A stretch of DNA of 64,000 bases, taken from Hedera helix (taxonomy: Eukaryota > Streptophyta > Magnoliopsida > Apiales > Araliaceae). Positions 34,525 through 48,368 of the stretch are shown here, in pieces; the stretch's first letter is position 1, and each line of letters begins with the position of its first letter. A model generated the notes under the pieces. It was not told the DNA's origin, ran no database searches, and saw nothing but the letters and a program-made list of their open reading frames with translations. The translations under genes and the position numbers were made by a program. The stretch covers positions 24,360,056 through 24,424,055 of the forward strand of contig OX359270.1 in NCBI GenBank assembly GCA_947179155.2, read 5' to 3'.

Positions 34525-37500
34525 TGTAATGACAGAGAATTTTCAAATAATATTTTATTTAATTAAAACGAAATAATGTGAATAATTTTTTTTTAAAAGA
34601 GTTAGATATGTACATAATTAAAAGTGTATATTTAATTTAAGAATGAAAATGAAAGCCAACATATTTTTTTATGTGTAAAGAAGTAAAATTTTCATGGAAC
34701 CACAAGGTAAGCTTTGTAATTTAAATTAACTACATGGACAGTTAATAAAAAGGATGATAATGAAATAGGTGGAATATAATTAATTTATTTAATTATATTA
34801 AGGGAATGATAAATCCTTTTGTTAATTAAGTGAGTAACTTAAATTATGTGTTAAGAAATAATATTATATTATTATTTAAGAGATAACCCAAGTTACTTGT
34901 AATTATTAAAGTGGGTTACAATATAGTGCTATGTGAATAAGTTAAATTAGTTGATGTGTTAATTAACATATGGCAATAATATTAACTAAGTATTTTGATG
35001 GCTGAAATGATTTATTTTGGTGAGAGGAGATGTGTTACATTTTATAAATGTAAGCCCAAGTTAAATTATCAGACTTATGTATTCTATTTATTAAGACCCA
35101 ATTCTTGACCCAAACATAAAAGTTCCAGCCTTGTTTTTCCTTAGCATCTCAGCAGCCCAAATGTGTTATACGAATTGTTCTTGTGTGACATCTGTTCAGG
35201 ACATAGAATCCGGGAATCAGGGAGTATCATATAGCAGCTGATGGTGCCTATGTTCGGCTGGTCAGGGAGGCAGTTGAGATGGGAAATCTGAGCTCAAGGT
35301 AGGGGTAGTAGCTGGGCATAGATCGATAGCCATATGGGTCAATTGATGGGTGACATAACAGGCTATATAGGGCTGCTGTAGAGTTCTTTTAGGGGTTGAA
35401 TATATGTCCTTTAGCTGATGGATCAAGGAGAGTTTTCAGTCATTGTACATAACTCATTTATTATATCAATACCCTTGTTCTATTCCATCCTAAGTGCAAG
35501 AAATAACCAAATATAGTGAGAAATCAGGAGAGCATCACGGTTGCAGAAAACAGAAGAAGTCAGTAGCCTCATATTTCTGAAAAACCAAAAATAAGAGCAA
35601 ATAAAGTTAACCAAGGTCCAAATTACTTCTTCATTTAAATCTTACTAACCTATGTTCATAAGTTATTCTATAGTTGGTTTATATTTTGTTGTATTGATTG
35701 TGCTTGTGGAAGTAATTGTTGGTTGTGTGGGATCATGGTGGATCCATAGAAGACGCAAGGATGGATATGTATAGAGTTATACGTGTGGTTTCCATGCTTA
35801 GATGTTCAAATAAAATCTGAAATTAAGTTATGCACACCACATGTTTGACAAAATTCCTAAAAGAAGAAACTTAGTAAATTTGATATTTTCAGATTATGGA
35901 TTAGTAAGGAATATATGAGTATAAGCCTATGTGAGTTTTTACAACTTGTAGCATGGAGATTCAAAAAAGTTGTGTGTGTTAACTTACAATAACGTGTGTT
36001 TAATCATTCATGAAATTGGGTGGTCAAAGAATTAAAGAATGAGTTATTTTTCAAAGCTCTTGTATGTTAGATTTCAAGGGCTGGTATGTAGACGATAAAG
36101 GGACTGTTATTTGACTACATGTTATTCAACAAAGTGGTTGTTATGTGTTCAATATAAGGGCTGCTCTGTCTTTACTTGTTAAACAAAGGCTGCAATATGT
36201 TTTAATTAAAAACAGGGCTGTTTTAAAGAAAGTAGGACTGTTATGTTTTAATTTATTTGAACTGCTGTGTCTTGGTTTTTTAAGGGCTGCTAAGTATTGA
36301 TTTTTTTAATTTTTTTTAAAAGAGGCTGCTATGTTTCAAATAAAATAGAAAATGAGGGCTGTTATTAAACAATGGACTGTTTTGTTCCTTTTTTAAATAG
36401 GAGGGACTGCTATATTTTAAACAGTGAACTGCTATGTTTTTACTAAGGAGCTGCTAAAGCTTTTATTTTAAAACAGGGGTTGTTTTGCTCCTTAAACTAA
36501 AAGAGGGGCTGCTTTATACTTTAAGAAAATAGGGGCTGTTATGTGCATTAATAAATGGCTGCTATTGTTCATCTAAAATTTCTGTTTTGTGACTGATATA
36601 TGTGCAATAAAACTGCTATTTTGAGACTGCTATATGGCTGCTAGTTTTGCAATAAAATGACTGCAATGTCTTTATTTTTTTTAGGGATGTTATGTGTTAA
36701 TAAAGGGGCTGCTATGGTTTTTAAAGAAGAGAAGGGATGCCATATGTTTTAAAGAAAAAGAAGAGCAATTGTGTATGTTTTTAAAACCAAACAGGGGCTG
36801 TTTTATTGGAGTTTAAATATTACAACTTTATAGAATTTCATTATTATATATTGACGTTATTATGTGAATCTCATAAATTACTATCAATGTATGTGTTTGG
36901 CATGGCAATAAATTTAGTAATTGTGAGTTTTTCAAAGCTCTATAATATATAATATAGGTGATCATTCAAAGATCCATTTGAATGTGTGGTAGATATCTAG
37001 ACAATTTTTAAACCAAATATGAAATGTATCTATTTGAAATGCTAAATTATAAAGATCTAATTTTACCAAGATGATGTGCCATGTCTTTTGTGTGTTGAAC
37101 CTACATGAAGGAAATATGCTAGTTGGGAAACTTGGAATAAAATGAACTATAAAACATGTTTTGTTGCACAAGACTAAAAAAAACCTAAATGTATTTGAGT
37201 TTGTGATATTTAAGTCTCGTGAGGTACTTTAATGAATCATAGATGATCTGTCATACATGTGGACTGATTTAGAACTCAAAATAAACCTGTAGAAATTTTT
37301 GGGGAAGCAATTGTTTAAAACAGTCCATATCGGTGAACTGTGATGAATAGGCCAGTTCAAGGCCTGGTAACTGAGTCTTAATGTGACGTTTCTAACAAAC
37401 TATTGCTGGAATAAAATATTAGAAAGTAAGGTCTAGTTGGTGTCCAAAAATGGTGGCAGTCCGAGTTATAGAATAAATATTAAAAATCATCAAAAGTGGT

Positions 37501-39603
37501 ATGAAAATCACAAAATCTATAGAAAATCTACAGATTTTATGTTCTGGGCAGCCAGTTTCAAGCCACAATTTGCACGTCCTAATGATGTGATTTTACCTAA
37601 CTCTTGACATGAATAAATACTTTGCTATATGATCTAGAGTTATGTCCAATTGGTGTAGTCACTAGAGTTGTAAAATAAAAAATAAAAATGCTCAAAGTAG
37701 TAACAAAAATATGCAGAAATGGTTTTCTGGCAGATTTTGTTTTTTTGTTTTTTTCTATTTTCATTTCTTTCATATTTTGTGCAATTATTATGTGATATAA
37801 GCATAGACGAGACATAATTAAACCAAAGATGGTATGTACTAAATGTCTTTTGCATAAAGTTAAATTGCTTGTACTTGGTATGATTTCAAAGGAAATAATT
37901 TGATTAGTCAACATGGATATAGTGGTAAATAAATTAGTATACTAATCTAATTTAAGAAACATTAAAAATATTAATGTGTGATACTATGTGCATAATATGA
38001 ACATAGTTATGAAGAGGGTAATCAAAGTAACATGTGTTTAGTGTGATGTGTTTATGCTATACCCAAACGGTGTATTTATGCTAGTGTGACAATTAGTAAC
38101 ACGTTAGAATTGAAAAGAAATTGGATAAAGGTTCATAATGATAAATAAATGGAATTTGTGTAAAGTTATTTTGAAGTCTAATTAATAAAATTTGTTTAGA
38201 TAAACTAATTTGAGAAATACTTTAATAAAGTAATGTTATGTCCATAGTTTTCATGATGTGAGCATAGTTGTGTAGTAAGTGAACAATGTGATATGTTTAT
38301 AAGACTAGTGTAAGAGTACACTATAAAATTAATGTAAGGAAGCAGTGTGGTATGTGTCAACAAGTGTGTGATATTAGTTGATGACTAGTAACTTAAACTA
38401 GGACGTGATGCGTGTAATAGCAAAAGTGTGATGGTTTAACTAATTTGTGTGGCCACGTTATTATATTTAGGCAGTATACGTGACAAGGTATCAAAGGTAA
38501 ACGTAATCGACGAACAAGGCAAGTTCCTTAACCTTACTCAAATTCATGTTGAGCAAGTTTTCTAACCATGAACTTATTCTATTGAGTAGTTTCCTATTCA
38601 AGCTATTTATTGTTAGTTTTCGTGTATCATGATCGCACTAATGTGCATTTCAAAAATAACATTGTTTCTTCGTTAAACTGGTTGAGCTTACAGTTCCATT
38701 CTTGTATGAACTGTTTTATTGTTGTAGGTCTATGCTATTTAGACTCAGCTAGACTAAATGAGGTAATATAATGTTGAAAACCAATCCAAACCAAATTGTT
38801 GGTGCGAACTCTATAACGAGACTGAGTTGAACAAACCTTCTCAGTAGGGGAAACTTTTATGTCGGGAAACCAACCTTGCGCGCTATGTTTGAGTGTTATG
38901 CATAACATAGGGTACAATAGATTGATTATCTAAGTACTTGCAGAAGGGTATAATTTAATCTTTAGGGTTGACTTATACTCTTGAGGTAGTCAGTAGTTTA
39001 TTGATAATTCCTCTGTGTTCACGGTCTTTAAAGACCACTCAGTATAAAAATCCAGAACTTAATTTTTGGATATTGAAACATTTGTACTTGAGCATAATTC
39101 TTCTACTGAAACATTTACTTTCCAATTTATTCTTCGTATTGAGTCACTTATATATGAGCTTATTTTATTCCTGATGTTATATTATCTTCGAGCTTCTTCA
39201 CAATTTTGATACAATTGTTGAAAGTTATTCTAAATCGTTATTTTGTTCTTCTAAATTGGCTTATACTTGCAGAGCAACTTAAATTACTCACTCTTGCATA
39301 AAATACACTATTTCAGCTAAACCAGAGTAGACTGAGGAAACTGCAAAGAACAAGGGTAAGGGAAAACTGAACGAGTAGTATTGATTATGTATTTATGTTA
39401 TTTTGGTTTACTTAATAGTGTAAACCTTTTTGAACGATATGTGTTGTATTTAAGGTTAGACAACTTGGGAACGATGTAAGACTGATTTATTATAATATTA
39501 TTTTGTTATTCCACATTATTAATGGGTAGTTAGAATTGATGTATAAGTAGTATCGTGAGCACTAGATCTGAGGTTGAGGTGACCTGGATTTAGGGGCGTT
39601 ACA
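34525..39603 (+). mobile_element. Solo LTR 3 (5.1 kb), plus orientation
   Basis: Begins TGTAATGACAGAGAATTTTC, similar to the start of solo LTR 5 (TGTAATGTCCTAGAATTTCC), and ends GATTTAGGGGCGTTACA. Flanked by AATAA at 34,520-34,524 and 39,604-39,608. It contains GGCAAGTTCCTTAACCTTAC (38,519) and AGAACAAGGGTAAGGG (39,347), both shared with solo LTR 5. Over 5 kb is very long for an LTR. The part at 36,080-36,810 is a degenerate short repeat. No coding capacity was seen, so no trace of gag or pol is left. Confidence 0.82.
36080..36810 (+). repeat. Degenerate GGGCTGCTATGT repeat field
   Basis: A short motif, roughly GG(G)CTG(C/T)TATGTTTT, recurs more than twenty times with AT-rich spacers of 20-40 bases. 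The motif alternates with variants such as GGGCTGTTTTG and GACTGCTAT. It stands out sharply from the neighbouring LTR sequence. Confidence 0.85.
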
Positions 39604-39612
39604 AATAATAAA

Positions 39613-42600
39613 TGTGACGTCCCCGAAATCCCCGTATTTATTATAGGTGATCTCATACGTTAAAACATAACATTTATCCTTAAAACCACATCATACAGTC
39701 ATAATACAGTTCATAAATCTGTTTATTTAACTTACTTTCATAACCTGTCTTAAGATCATAACATTCACATTCTATAAATTAGAACTTAGATAATGCATAC
39801 ATAAATTATGACCTAGTTTATTACATTTCAAAATCATATATCTTATTTTATCTTAACTCAACCTGTGAACATAGTCACCATTTATAACTATCCATACATA
39901 CACCTGCTTACACATATATGTCCCATACATGTGAGTTTATTACATATAAGACTCGACTTACAATAATACATTACTTGAGTCTCATTACAAGTTTCTCTAA
40001 ATAAAACTTACATACATAGCTATCTTTATGAATTTACAAAACCATACATCTTTTTATTAACGACAAAGTTTAATGTTAAAACATAGACGTTAAACAACTT
40101 ATACCTTTATAGGTTTACATTTAACTGCCAATTTACTATATTACACAAATGAATATAATACATTTCTTCACACTCTTCTATACTTTTACCATTCCTTACC
40201 CTTTAGTTTTACTGGAACCTTCGACATTCTCATACCTAGTTGAAAAGGTCAGTTTAAAGCAAGAATGAGTACGAAGGCTCAACAAATCTAATAGATAACA
40301 CATTTCATGCTTGCAGTTCATATACATGTGTCATATATTCCTTACTCTATCATGATGTGCATTTTTTTAAACAAAACACCACATACTGCAATTAACAGTT
40401 AAAACACATAGTTGCACAAAGTTCACATTTCAAAACATATCCATATCATATAATCTGTCAAATAGTTCATAAATAATAATTATTGCATGTCAACAAGTTC
40501 TGAAAAACTTGCTGTCATACGTAACCCTTATAAACCTTTACGCTTCTCGAACGTCTTTCATATTCCATCTCGTCGGTTTGCTAATCTGAACTTTATCTGT
40601 CAACATACAACCTATAAATCATAATAGGGTCACAACACTTTACTATCTCATTTGAGACTTAAAACATCAACACAAGACCATTAGTCTTCATTCATTATAC
40701 GTTTGATGTATTACACCTTATATGGGTTAATAACACATCCTAACACATTACTGACCCTTTACATAAACATAAACATGTTTTTACTTAGCTTTAGGTATGT
40801 TCCATTATACCGTTCATCGTTCCATTATACCTTAAACCATTTTTATCAATCTAGGGTTTACATAACATATGTTTATCGTATCGCATCAAAACATTACTTT
40901 TCTAAACACTTTAAAAAAAATTCGGGCTCAGGGCACTGCGCCTCGGTGCAGAACATCTCGTTAAGGGCGAAATGTTCTCAGTTCATTGTGCCCTGGTGAG
41001 CTCTGAAGCCGCCCCCAACCAACTCTTCTCAGTTGACTGCACCTCAGCGCGGTGTTCAGTACAAAACATTGCGCCCCGACACAGTCTGCAGAAACCAGAA
41101 ACCTTGATTTTTGCAATCACTTTGATGATTTTTTAACTCTTTCATCTTACATCCAATTAGGCTAAAATTTAAACCATAGCTAGACCTTACTACATAGTAT
41201 TTTATAAAAATATAACTTGACTCATTTGGAAACTTTTCATAAAAGCTCATTTCAAATTCTTAGACTCCACTTTCCATACACTCATTAAAGAGTTCATTTT
41301 CAACATTTGTAGGATTATAATACACATATATGAATCTTTCAAAAAAAAATTACTTTTAAAATATATTTATATGAACATATTACTAACATAGCTAGTTTTA
41401 GCCTTCAAATTCATACTTGTTTATATATTTAAAGTATTTAACGTGCTATCTTTCATGCAAATACACACAAGACCTTCATGCTCAACCTTATATCTTAAGG
41501 TTTCACCATGAACTTTTAACTTAAAACACATATCCTTCCATAACTCTACCTTTTAACCATAAATATATGCATAGACATACATAAACTAAAGTTTTAAGTT
41601 TAAAAAACTTTTAAACCTTTATGGATGATCAATTTTTTCACATGGAAAACTTCACCATGATGAGACCTTCATCTTTACTTCTTGCTCCATGATCATCCAA
41701 GCTTTTTAGCTCATAAATTTCAAGTTTTTCTTCCTTCATCCATGGCTTCCTCTCTTCTCTCTCATATGACTTGATTTTCTAGCAAAAAGAAGAGAGCTCT
41801 TGCTTTGCTTATTTATGAGACTTAGCCCAAGTTGGGTTAAGTTGACTAAACTATAGTTAATTCTAACCAAGGGCATTTTGGTTATTTCACATAATTAGTC
41901 TAGGGCATTTTTGTTATTTCACCTCTTAGGACACAAAGGTCATTAATTCAATTATCAAGGGCATTTTGGTCATTAGCCCTTTTTGCTAGACTTTCCTTTT
42001 ATGGAAAGTTTCCATGTAAGGAAACTTCCCTTTTTAGCAACTTTTCCAATTTGGTAAGTTTTTAACTCTTCTCCTATTAATCCATTTCATGCTCATTTAG
42101 ATTGTGTTACTTTCCATTTATCGACTAGGTAATCCATCATACTACTTTCACTTAGTTCCATTAAGTTTGCTTAATTAGTCATAATCCAACTAAATCACTT
42201 TCTTTAACTAGAATTACGTTTGTAGTTCTATACTAACCTTCCTAATTCCACATTTCATCATTTCTAATTCCCGTCATTTCAATTAATAGAGACGCTCACA
42301 TTCTTCCTAAAAACGCTTTCTCAAAAAGTGGACTTTTGCTAAAAATGATAAACACTCAAATCATGTAATTGATTCCCGCGTCCATCTTCCAAGAATTTTT
42401 TTTTCTTTTAGAATTATATAACACATGTACTGTGTCATACCATATCTTAATCGAATTATTGAAACCCATTCGCGTTTATCATTTATTCTCATATTACTCT
42501 TTTTACGACTTTTAGGTCATTTTAATCATTTACTTAATATATATATATATATATATATATATGATAATTTACATCATACATGCATTCTTCATTTCTTCTA

Positions 42601-43343
42601 CTCATATTTGAGAGTATTACCTTCCGTATCTATACATCATATAAATATTCAATTTATTTCAATCAATTAATGTTTATTCATTACTCAATTTCAGATATTT
42701 CAATCTCATAACTATTACTATTCAGTAAATTCATAATATACAGATTAGGTTAAACTATTATACCATTTCTGCACATTCTACCATACATTACCTTGTTATT
42801 ATCTTAATCTAGCCTCTCAAGGCCTATTCATTAAGCTAGTTATTACTTTTCATAACTAAAGCTTAATTTACACATTCTTTTATTATCTTACCTTTCTCTA
42901 AGTTTTAACTTTCATTTCATTATTATATATATATATAAATACATTCAACATACCACATTTTGATATAACACCGTGTCTTACACTAATTCCTTTTTATCTA
43001 CCTATTCGTAGGTATTATATTCTGTGATTTGCCTTTAATTAATCTCATTTCCTTACAACTATAGTAAATTATATTTAATATAATTTTCTTATCTGTCAAG
43101 TCACTAATGTACCTTAAATTAATGACTGATTCTCATAACCTCTACGAGCCCTTGCTACATCAAGAGTCTCTTTGTACAAATTCAACAACACAGGTCATTC
43201 TTAACACATTAATTAAATAATAAAATACATTTAATCACTTTTTTACACTTCCTATCCTTCCAAATTAGGTTTTAACTTCTCACTTTTATTTAATTAATCA
43301 AGATCTTTATTTAGAAATCTTGTCAAAAATCTGGGATGTGACA
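39613..43343 (-). mobile_element. Solo LTR 4 (3.7 kb), minus orientation
   Basis: Begins TGTGACGTCCCCGAAATCCC and ends AATCTGGGATGTGACA, flanked by ATAAA at 39,608-39,612 and 43,344-43,348. Its left duplication overlaps the right duplication of solo LTR 3 by one base. Includes the minus-strand form of the shared AAGTT motif (AAAAACTTGC near 40,505), a (TA)n tract at 42,538-42,561 and another TATA tract near 42,925. No coding capacity. Confidence 0.88.
42536..42562. repeat. (TA)n microsatellite in solo LTR 4
   Basis: About 13 TA dinucleotides in a row. Confidence 0.9.
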
Positions 43344-43348
43344 ATAAA

Positions 43349-45144
43349 TATCCTATTAAAAATATAACACTCTCATTTCCATAAAAGAAATCATTTTCTG
43401 AATAAGATTTGAGGCATATCTCAACACTAATTTACCCTTATATTAGTTTTATTTTGTTTATAATGTAAACGGTATGATAGGTGTTATAAAAGATTTGGTA
43501 GTGATATTTAATTTTTCGTCAAAATTCATCTATTTTTCGAACAGAAAAAGTTTAGCAAAAAAAGTGATTAAGTTTTTTCCCCCCAATTTTTATCTTTTTC
43601 GTTTATAAAAAAAACTTAATAACAAAAGAATTAGCTAGGATACTTAATTTTTTGATACAATTTTTTTTATATTATTATTTATAAATTTCGTACCACAATG
43701 TAAATGATTTTTGCATACACTGAAAGTGGCCATGTTAACAAAGTATAAGTTTGTATACCAACTTGAAAGATGATGCAAGCCCAATTATTACCGACATACA
43801 TTATGATGCTTCCTTTAGTAGAGGGTCCAAACCTGAAACACAAAACAATTCAACTAGTTAGTTTCAGGCAATCTTAAATTAAAATATCTAAATAAGAATT
43901 ATCAATATAAGAAGAGCAGAGATGATCAACAACATTTTCGCAATCACTCTCAGGAATGACCACCCCGCTTGAAACCAATTTCTTTAGTGAGTAGTAGAGC
44001 TTAATTTCAAAGCTGCAAAAACAAAAAAAATTGACTTTCTTGTTAGAAAATATTAATGTGCAATACTATATTAGTTAATAAATTTATTGTTTTGATTGTC
44101 TCTTGACTTTGTTGAGTCAATTTGAGGTTTTCTTGTGTGTGTCTTCCACTTAAATATCTTTTTTTTATAAAAATAAATGATAAGTCAACCCAAAGAATGG
44201 GGCCAGTAACTTGAATTATCATTAAAATTGAAGGGAAACAAATCAAAATACAAGATTCATATTTTAAATATCTATTAAAAAAGACATTAATAAATATTAA
44301 AATTAAATATAGCTATCACTTGGATAATGTTTGTCAACTTTGGCAATGTAGTTGACAATTTTATTAAACTCAAAAGTTTCAGAAGCATTTATGTGCAATG
44401 CATCTAAAAAAACTGGTGGATATTGTCAGAAAAAAATAACACAGACAAAGTAAATATTTATTTAATGATACTTTTTTATAGTTGTTCTAATGACTTACTT
44501 CTAATCTATAAAGCTGTAAGGACGACTTTCGTGTAAACAATTTTCTTAAGTCTTTTTTGCTTTCAAAAAATGCTCTTCAACTTTTGTAGTAATTCATAAC
44601 TTGTCTGTCCATTATGTATATATAGTATTTTAAATTTTATAAAAATCTTATTTTACCTCATATAATTTATACATGCGATGTGTGTTAGTAATAATTTAAA
44701 CAACATTCATTGTTTTAACAATCAACTGCCCAAAGTGAGTGCAATGACATGGCTATCCTTTGTTAAAATAATTTGTGTGTCATACTCTATGACTCATGCA
44801 TTGCAATTTCTTTATATTTCCTTCTAATCATTCGATAAAATGTCAAAACTAACAAAATCAACATTTTTTTGACATATGGGATTGTTTTATGGTGAGTTGA
44901 CTGAAAACAAATTATTGCAGGAAGCAAGTGTTGAAAAGTAGGTTGCCAGTATTGGGTATCTCATAAATATGAAATCACTTTTCTTTAAAATGTTTCCAAG
45001 ATTCATCAAACACAAGAAAAAGATGAACACCTAGATTAAATAATCTTCTGATTCAATGCATATGAAGTCAGATTTTCAGAACTCTGTCACACATTTTTTG
45101 AGTCTCCAAATAAAGCTTTATGCTTAAAGTTTGAAGAGCATCAA
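43349..45144. other. AT-rich spacer with a possible exon remnant
   Basis: Mostly AT-rich with no clear gene. On the minus strand near 44,015-43,915, FEIKLYYSLKKLVSSGVVIP reads open for about 30 residues, followed by ESDCENVVDHL. It may be an exon of an unidentified gene or chance. No TE borders were fixed. Confidence 0.35.
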
Positions 45145-45149
45145 CAAAC
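45145..45149. repeat. Probable target site duplication of the Ty3 element (left copy)
   Basis: CAAAC here against CAAAT at 54,861-54,865: four of five bases match, consistent with an old duplication. Confidence 0.6.
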
Positions 45150-45561
45150 TGTTAGGAATTGAAAATCGCAGATAAAAGTAACTTGGAAGGAAAGAAAAAC
45201 TAAACTAAAAATTACAAATTCATTCATTAGATACTCTTCATACATCTCATGCTGGTATATAAACTGAAGCTCAACAAATTCTGTTTCAGCTGATCCAATC
45301 AACTCTCAACATCTGTCCCTTACCAACGTAAACTAAATGACTCCAACTAATGCTAGACGACGTCGTACTACTAATGACTTGCAACTAGTAAACTGAGTTA
45401 CACGACATCATTCCACTAATGGCTATAATACTGACTAAGCTACACGACACCGTTTCATTTACTACTTAGACTATCGATTAGATCATACGACACCGTACCA
45501 GTAACGGCTAACTCCCAACTAATTGCTTCTGGAATCAATTTTCAGTTCTTTATTCTTGACA
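45150..45561 (-). repeat. Left (3') LTR of the Ty3 element
   Basis: 412 bp, ~90% like 54,445-54,860 by eye. Both contain repeated ACGAC(A/G)(C/T)CGT blocks (for example ACACGACACCGTTTCA), a short internal repeat of the LTR, and a TATATAAACTGAA box on the plus strand. Confidence 0.88.
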
Positions 45562-46055
45562 ATTTCCCCTTTCTTGAGAATTTCCTTGTCCCCAAGGATT
45601 AAATTCTGAAAACCTCTTGCTGATCTGACCCCATTCTTCCTAAGTAGCATATTTGGAATGCTATTGGACCAATATATGAGGACCATGGTGATTGGTTTAT
45701 ACCCCCTCTTTATCAGCCTTCTCTCTAAAATGGCCATGGGAATATGCCTAATCTCCCCTTCATCTGATACTCGAGGCAACAAGGTTTGGACTACCTTGTT
45801 TTCTCCAATCTTCTTATTCAATTGGGACTCACGAAAGACATTATAAATTCTTGATGTAGGAGGTAATTTAAGCTGATAGGCTACCTTTCCTATTTTTTTT
45901 ATTACCTGATAGGGCCAATAATACTTGGTAGAAAGTTTAAAATTCTTCTTAGCTTTTAGGGAGACTAGTCTATCGGGCTGAAGCTTTAAGTAAACTTCAT
46001 CTCCTACTTCCAATTCCTTTTCTGATATTCTTTTTTCTGCATAAACTTTCATCAT
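45519..46055 (-). pseudogene. Ty3 integrase C-terminus and chromodomain
   Basis: A 178-residue open frame carries VGDEVYLKLQPDRLVSLKAK, FKLSTKYYWPYQVIKKIG and VAYQLKLPPTSRIYNVF, the conserved C-terminal integrase module. It is followed by MAILERRLIKRG...VLIYWSNS, which aligns with the chromodomain of plant chromoviruses. There the usual aTWE segment after WSN is altered (LLRKNGV), probably through a small frame shift. The chromodomain steers insertion to heterochromatin in intact relatives. The last part of the frame overlaps the LTR. Confidence 0.87.
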
Positions 46056-46819
46056 TTCTTATGCTTTAAGGAGGTTTTCTTTGAGAAGTTGTTGTATTTC
46101 TTCCCTATCATTTACAAACATCTTTACTGCAGGATTCCTAGCTGTGTTTGTCTGATGGTAGCTCAAAATAGGAGGATTCAGACCATATAAAGCCTTATAG
46201 GGGGTCATTCTAATATCAGTGTGAAAGTTGGTGTTGTATCACCATTCAACTAGTGGCAGCCCTTTTTTTCATTGTGTTGACTTGTTCTCAGTCAAGTATC
46301 TCAAGAATATTTTAATACATTTTTTAACTCTCTATGTCTGTCCATTTGTTTCGGGGTGATAAGCAGTACTAAGCTTAATTTGAGTTACCATGGATTTGAA
46401 CAATTCTTTCCAAAACTGACTAATAAAAAATCTTATTTATATCTAAAATTATGGCCTTAGGAGGGCCATGAAGTTTGATAACAGAATCCAATATCAATTG
46501 TGCAACCTGAGAAGGTGAGTATGGGTGTGATAGGGGCCATCAAATGGTATCCCTTAGTGAGCTTATCTACTACAACCAGGATTATATCCTTCCCTTCTAG
46601 TTTAGGCAACCCCTTTACAAAATCTATAGAAATGACCTCCCAAGCTTGGCTAGGAATAAGAATTGGCTGCAACAATCCTGGGGGTAAGACATGTTCTAAC
46701 TTATTTCTTTGGCAAACTTCATATTTCTTGATATAATCAGATAAATCCCTCCTGAGGGTTGGCCAATAAAATATGGCCTCAACCCTCTTGATAGAGGTTG
46801 TAACCCTAGAGTGCTCCAT
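46056..46819 (-). pseudogene. Ty3 integrase zinc-binding and catalytic region
   Basis: From 46,819 the frame reads RVEAIFYWPTLRRDLSDYI, then CQRNK (second zinc-binding Cys pair), LLQPILIPSQAWEVISIDFV (first catalytic Asp) and VVVDKLTKGYHLM. The rest of the catalytic core to 46,056 is split by stops and frame changes; pieces around 46,200-46,440 correspond to the second Asp and the Glu region. Confidence 0.85.
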
Positions 46820-48368
46820 TATGAACTATTGTGAATAGAATCCATCAGCTTCATTCTAAGTCTTCCTATACTTCCCGCAAATATCTTGCCATATTTTCTT
46901 AGAATTCCATCCTGTAGGCTGAAGCTAGGAACATTGTTAGGGTATAGTTAACTGAGCCATAGTCTGTTGTATTTTTAAGTCCCATCCAAGCTGTTCCCTA
47001 TTTCCTCCTTCCAGCTGGGACTGATCTCAATGATAGTGGTACTCTTAAGTTCAGCTTCATGCTATCTAGATAGAGCATCTACAACCAAGTTATCTTTTTC
47101 TTTCTTGTACAAGATGGTATAGTCAAACCCCAACATTTTGGAAATCCATTTCTACTGCACTAGGGTAGTTAGTTTCTGCTCCATAAAATATTTCAAGGTT
47201 TCATGATTTGTTTTAATGATGAATTTTTGCCCTATTAAATAGGTTCTCCACTTTTGCACAATCCTAATAACTGCCATTAGTTCATTCTCATGAGTAGAGA
47301 GTCCCAAGTGTTTATTTGATAGAGCCTTGCTAAGGAAAGTCTGGGGTCTCCCCTCTTACATTAACACATCCCTAATCCCTGACTGACATGCATTAGTTTC
47401 TACCACAAAAGGTTTGCTGAAGTCTGGTAAAGCCAGAACTGGAACAGTGGCTAGGACTTCTTTCAACTGACAGAAAGCTGCTTCAGCTTCATTGTTTCTC
47501 TTAAATGCTCCATTTTTGAGTAAGTTAGTCAAGGGCTTAGAAATTAAGCCATAGTTCTGCACAAATCTCCTGTAAGTCCCATAAATCCTCTTAGTGATTT
47601 CAAAGTATTTGGAACAGGCCAGAGTTTTATTGCTTCAATTTTTTTTCCTCATCAGTAGCCACCCCTTATTCTGTGATCAGATTCCCCAGATATTCTACCC
47701 TATCCTAGAAAAATGCACATTTACTCCTCTTTACAAATAACTGGTGCTCCCTCAGTGTAGTCAGTACCTGCTTTAGGTGTTTATGGTGATCCTCTCAAGA
47801 CTGACTATAAACTAGAATATCATCAAAGAAGAAATGCACATATTTTCTCAAGTATGGACAAAAAACTTCATTCATTATACACTAGAAGGTGGTTGGGGCA
47901 TTTGTCAAGCCAAAAGACATAACCATAAATGCATAATGGCCTAGGCGTGTCTTGAAGGCAGTCTTTTGCATGTCTTCATCTTTAATCCTTATTTGGTGAT
48001 GCCCGCTCCTTAGGTCTAGTTTGGTAAACACTTTACTTTTTTTCAGTTCATCAAGTAATTCTTCTATCACAGGTATAAGGAACCTATTTTTAACAGTGAT
48101 GCTATTTAGGGCCTTATAGTCCACACAAAATCTCGATATATTATCCTTTTTTTGCTAACAGAACATGTGATGCATAGGGGGATGTGTTATGCCTGATTAT
48201 GCCATTGTTAAGCATTTCTTTAATCATTTTCTCAATTTATGTCTTCTGTATATAAGGGTACCTGTAAGGGTTGGCATTGACTGGTTAACATCCTGGAATG
48301 ATAGGGATGTGATAATCTTGCTTCCTTCTGGGAGGTAGTCCTTGAGGTTCTTTAAATATATCTTAGAA
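46820..48368 (-). pseudogene. Ty3 reverse transcriptase and RNase H
   Basis: Between 48,124 and 47,882 the minus strand reads DYKALNSITVKNRFLIPVIE, FTKLDLRSGHHQIRI and YAFMVMSFGLTNAPTTF, conserved reverse transcriptase blocks. The YxDD region lies near 47,820-47,840 (FFFDDILVY-like). From 47,562 comes the connection region, including FSKPFVVETNACQSGI, the start of RNase H with its catalytic Asp position changed to Asn-Ala context. Further RNase H pieces run to about 47,000. Many stops. Confidence 0.87.

Noticed and set aside
37597..37914. Open frames of 70-105 residues on the minus strand in solo LTR 3
   Set aside because: AT-rich low-complexity translations inside an LTR, overlapping in two frames with no recognisable motif.
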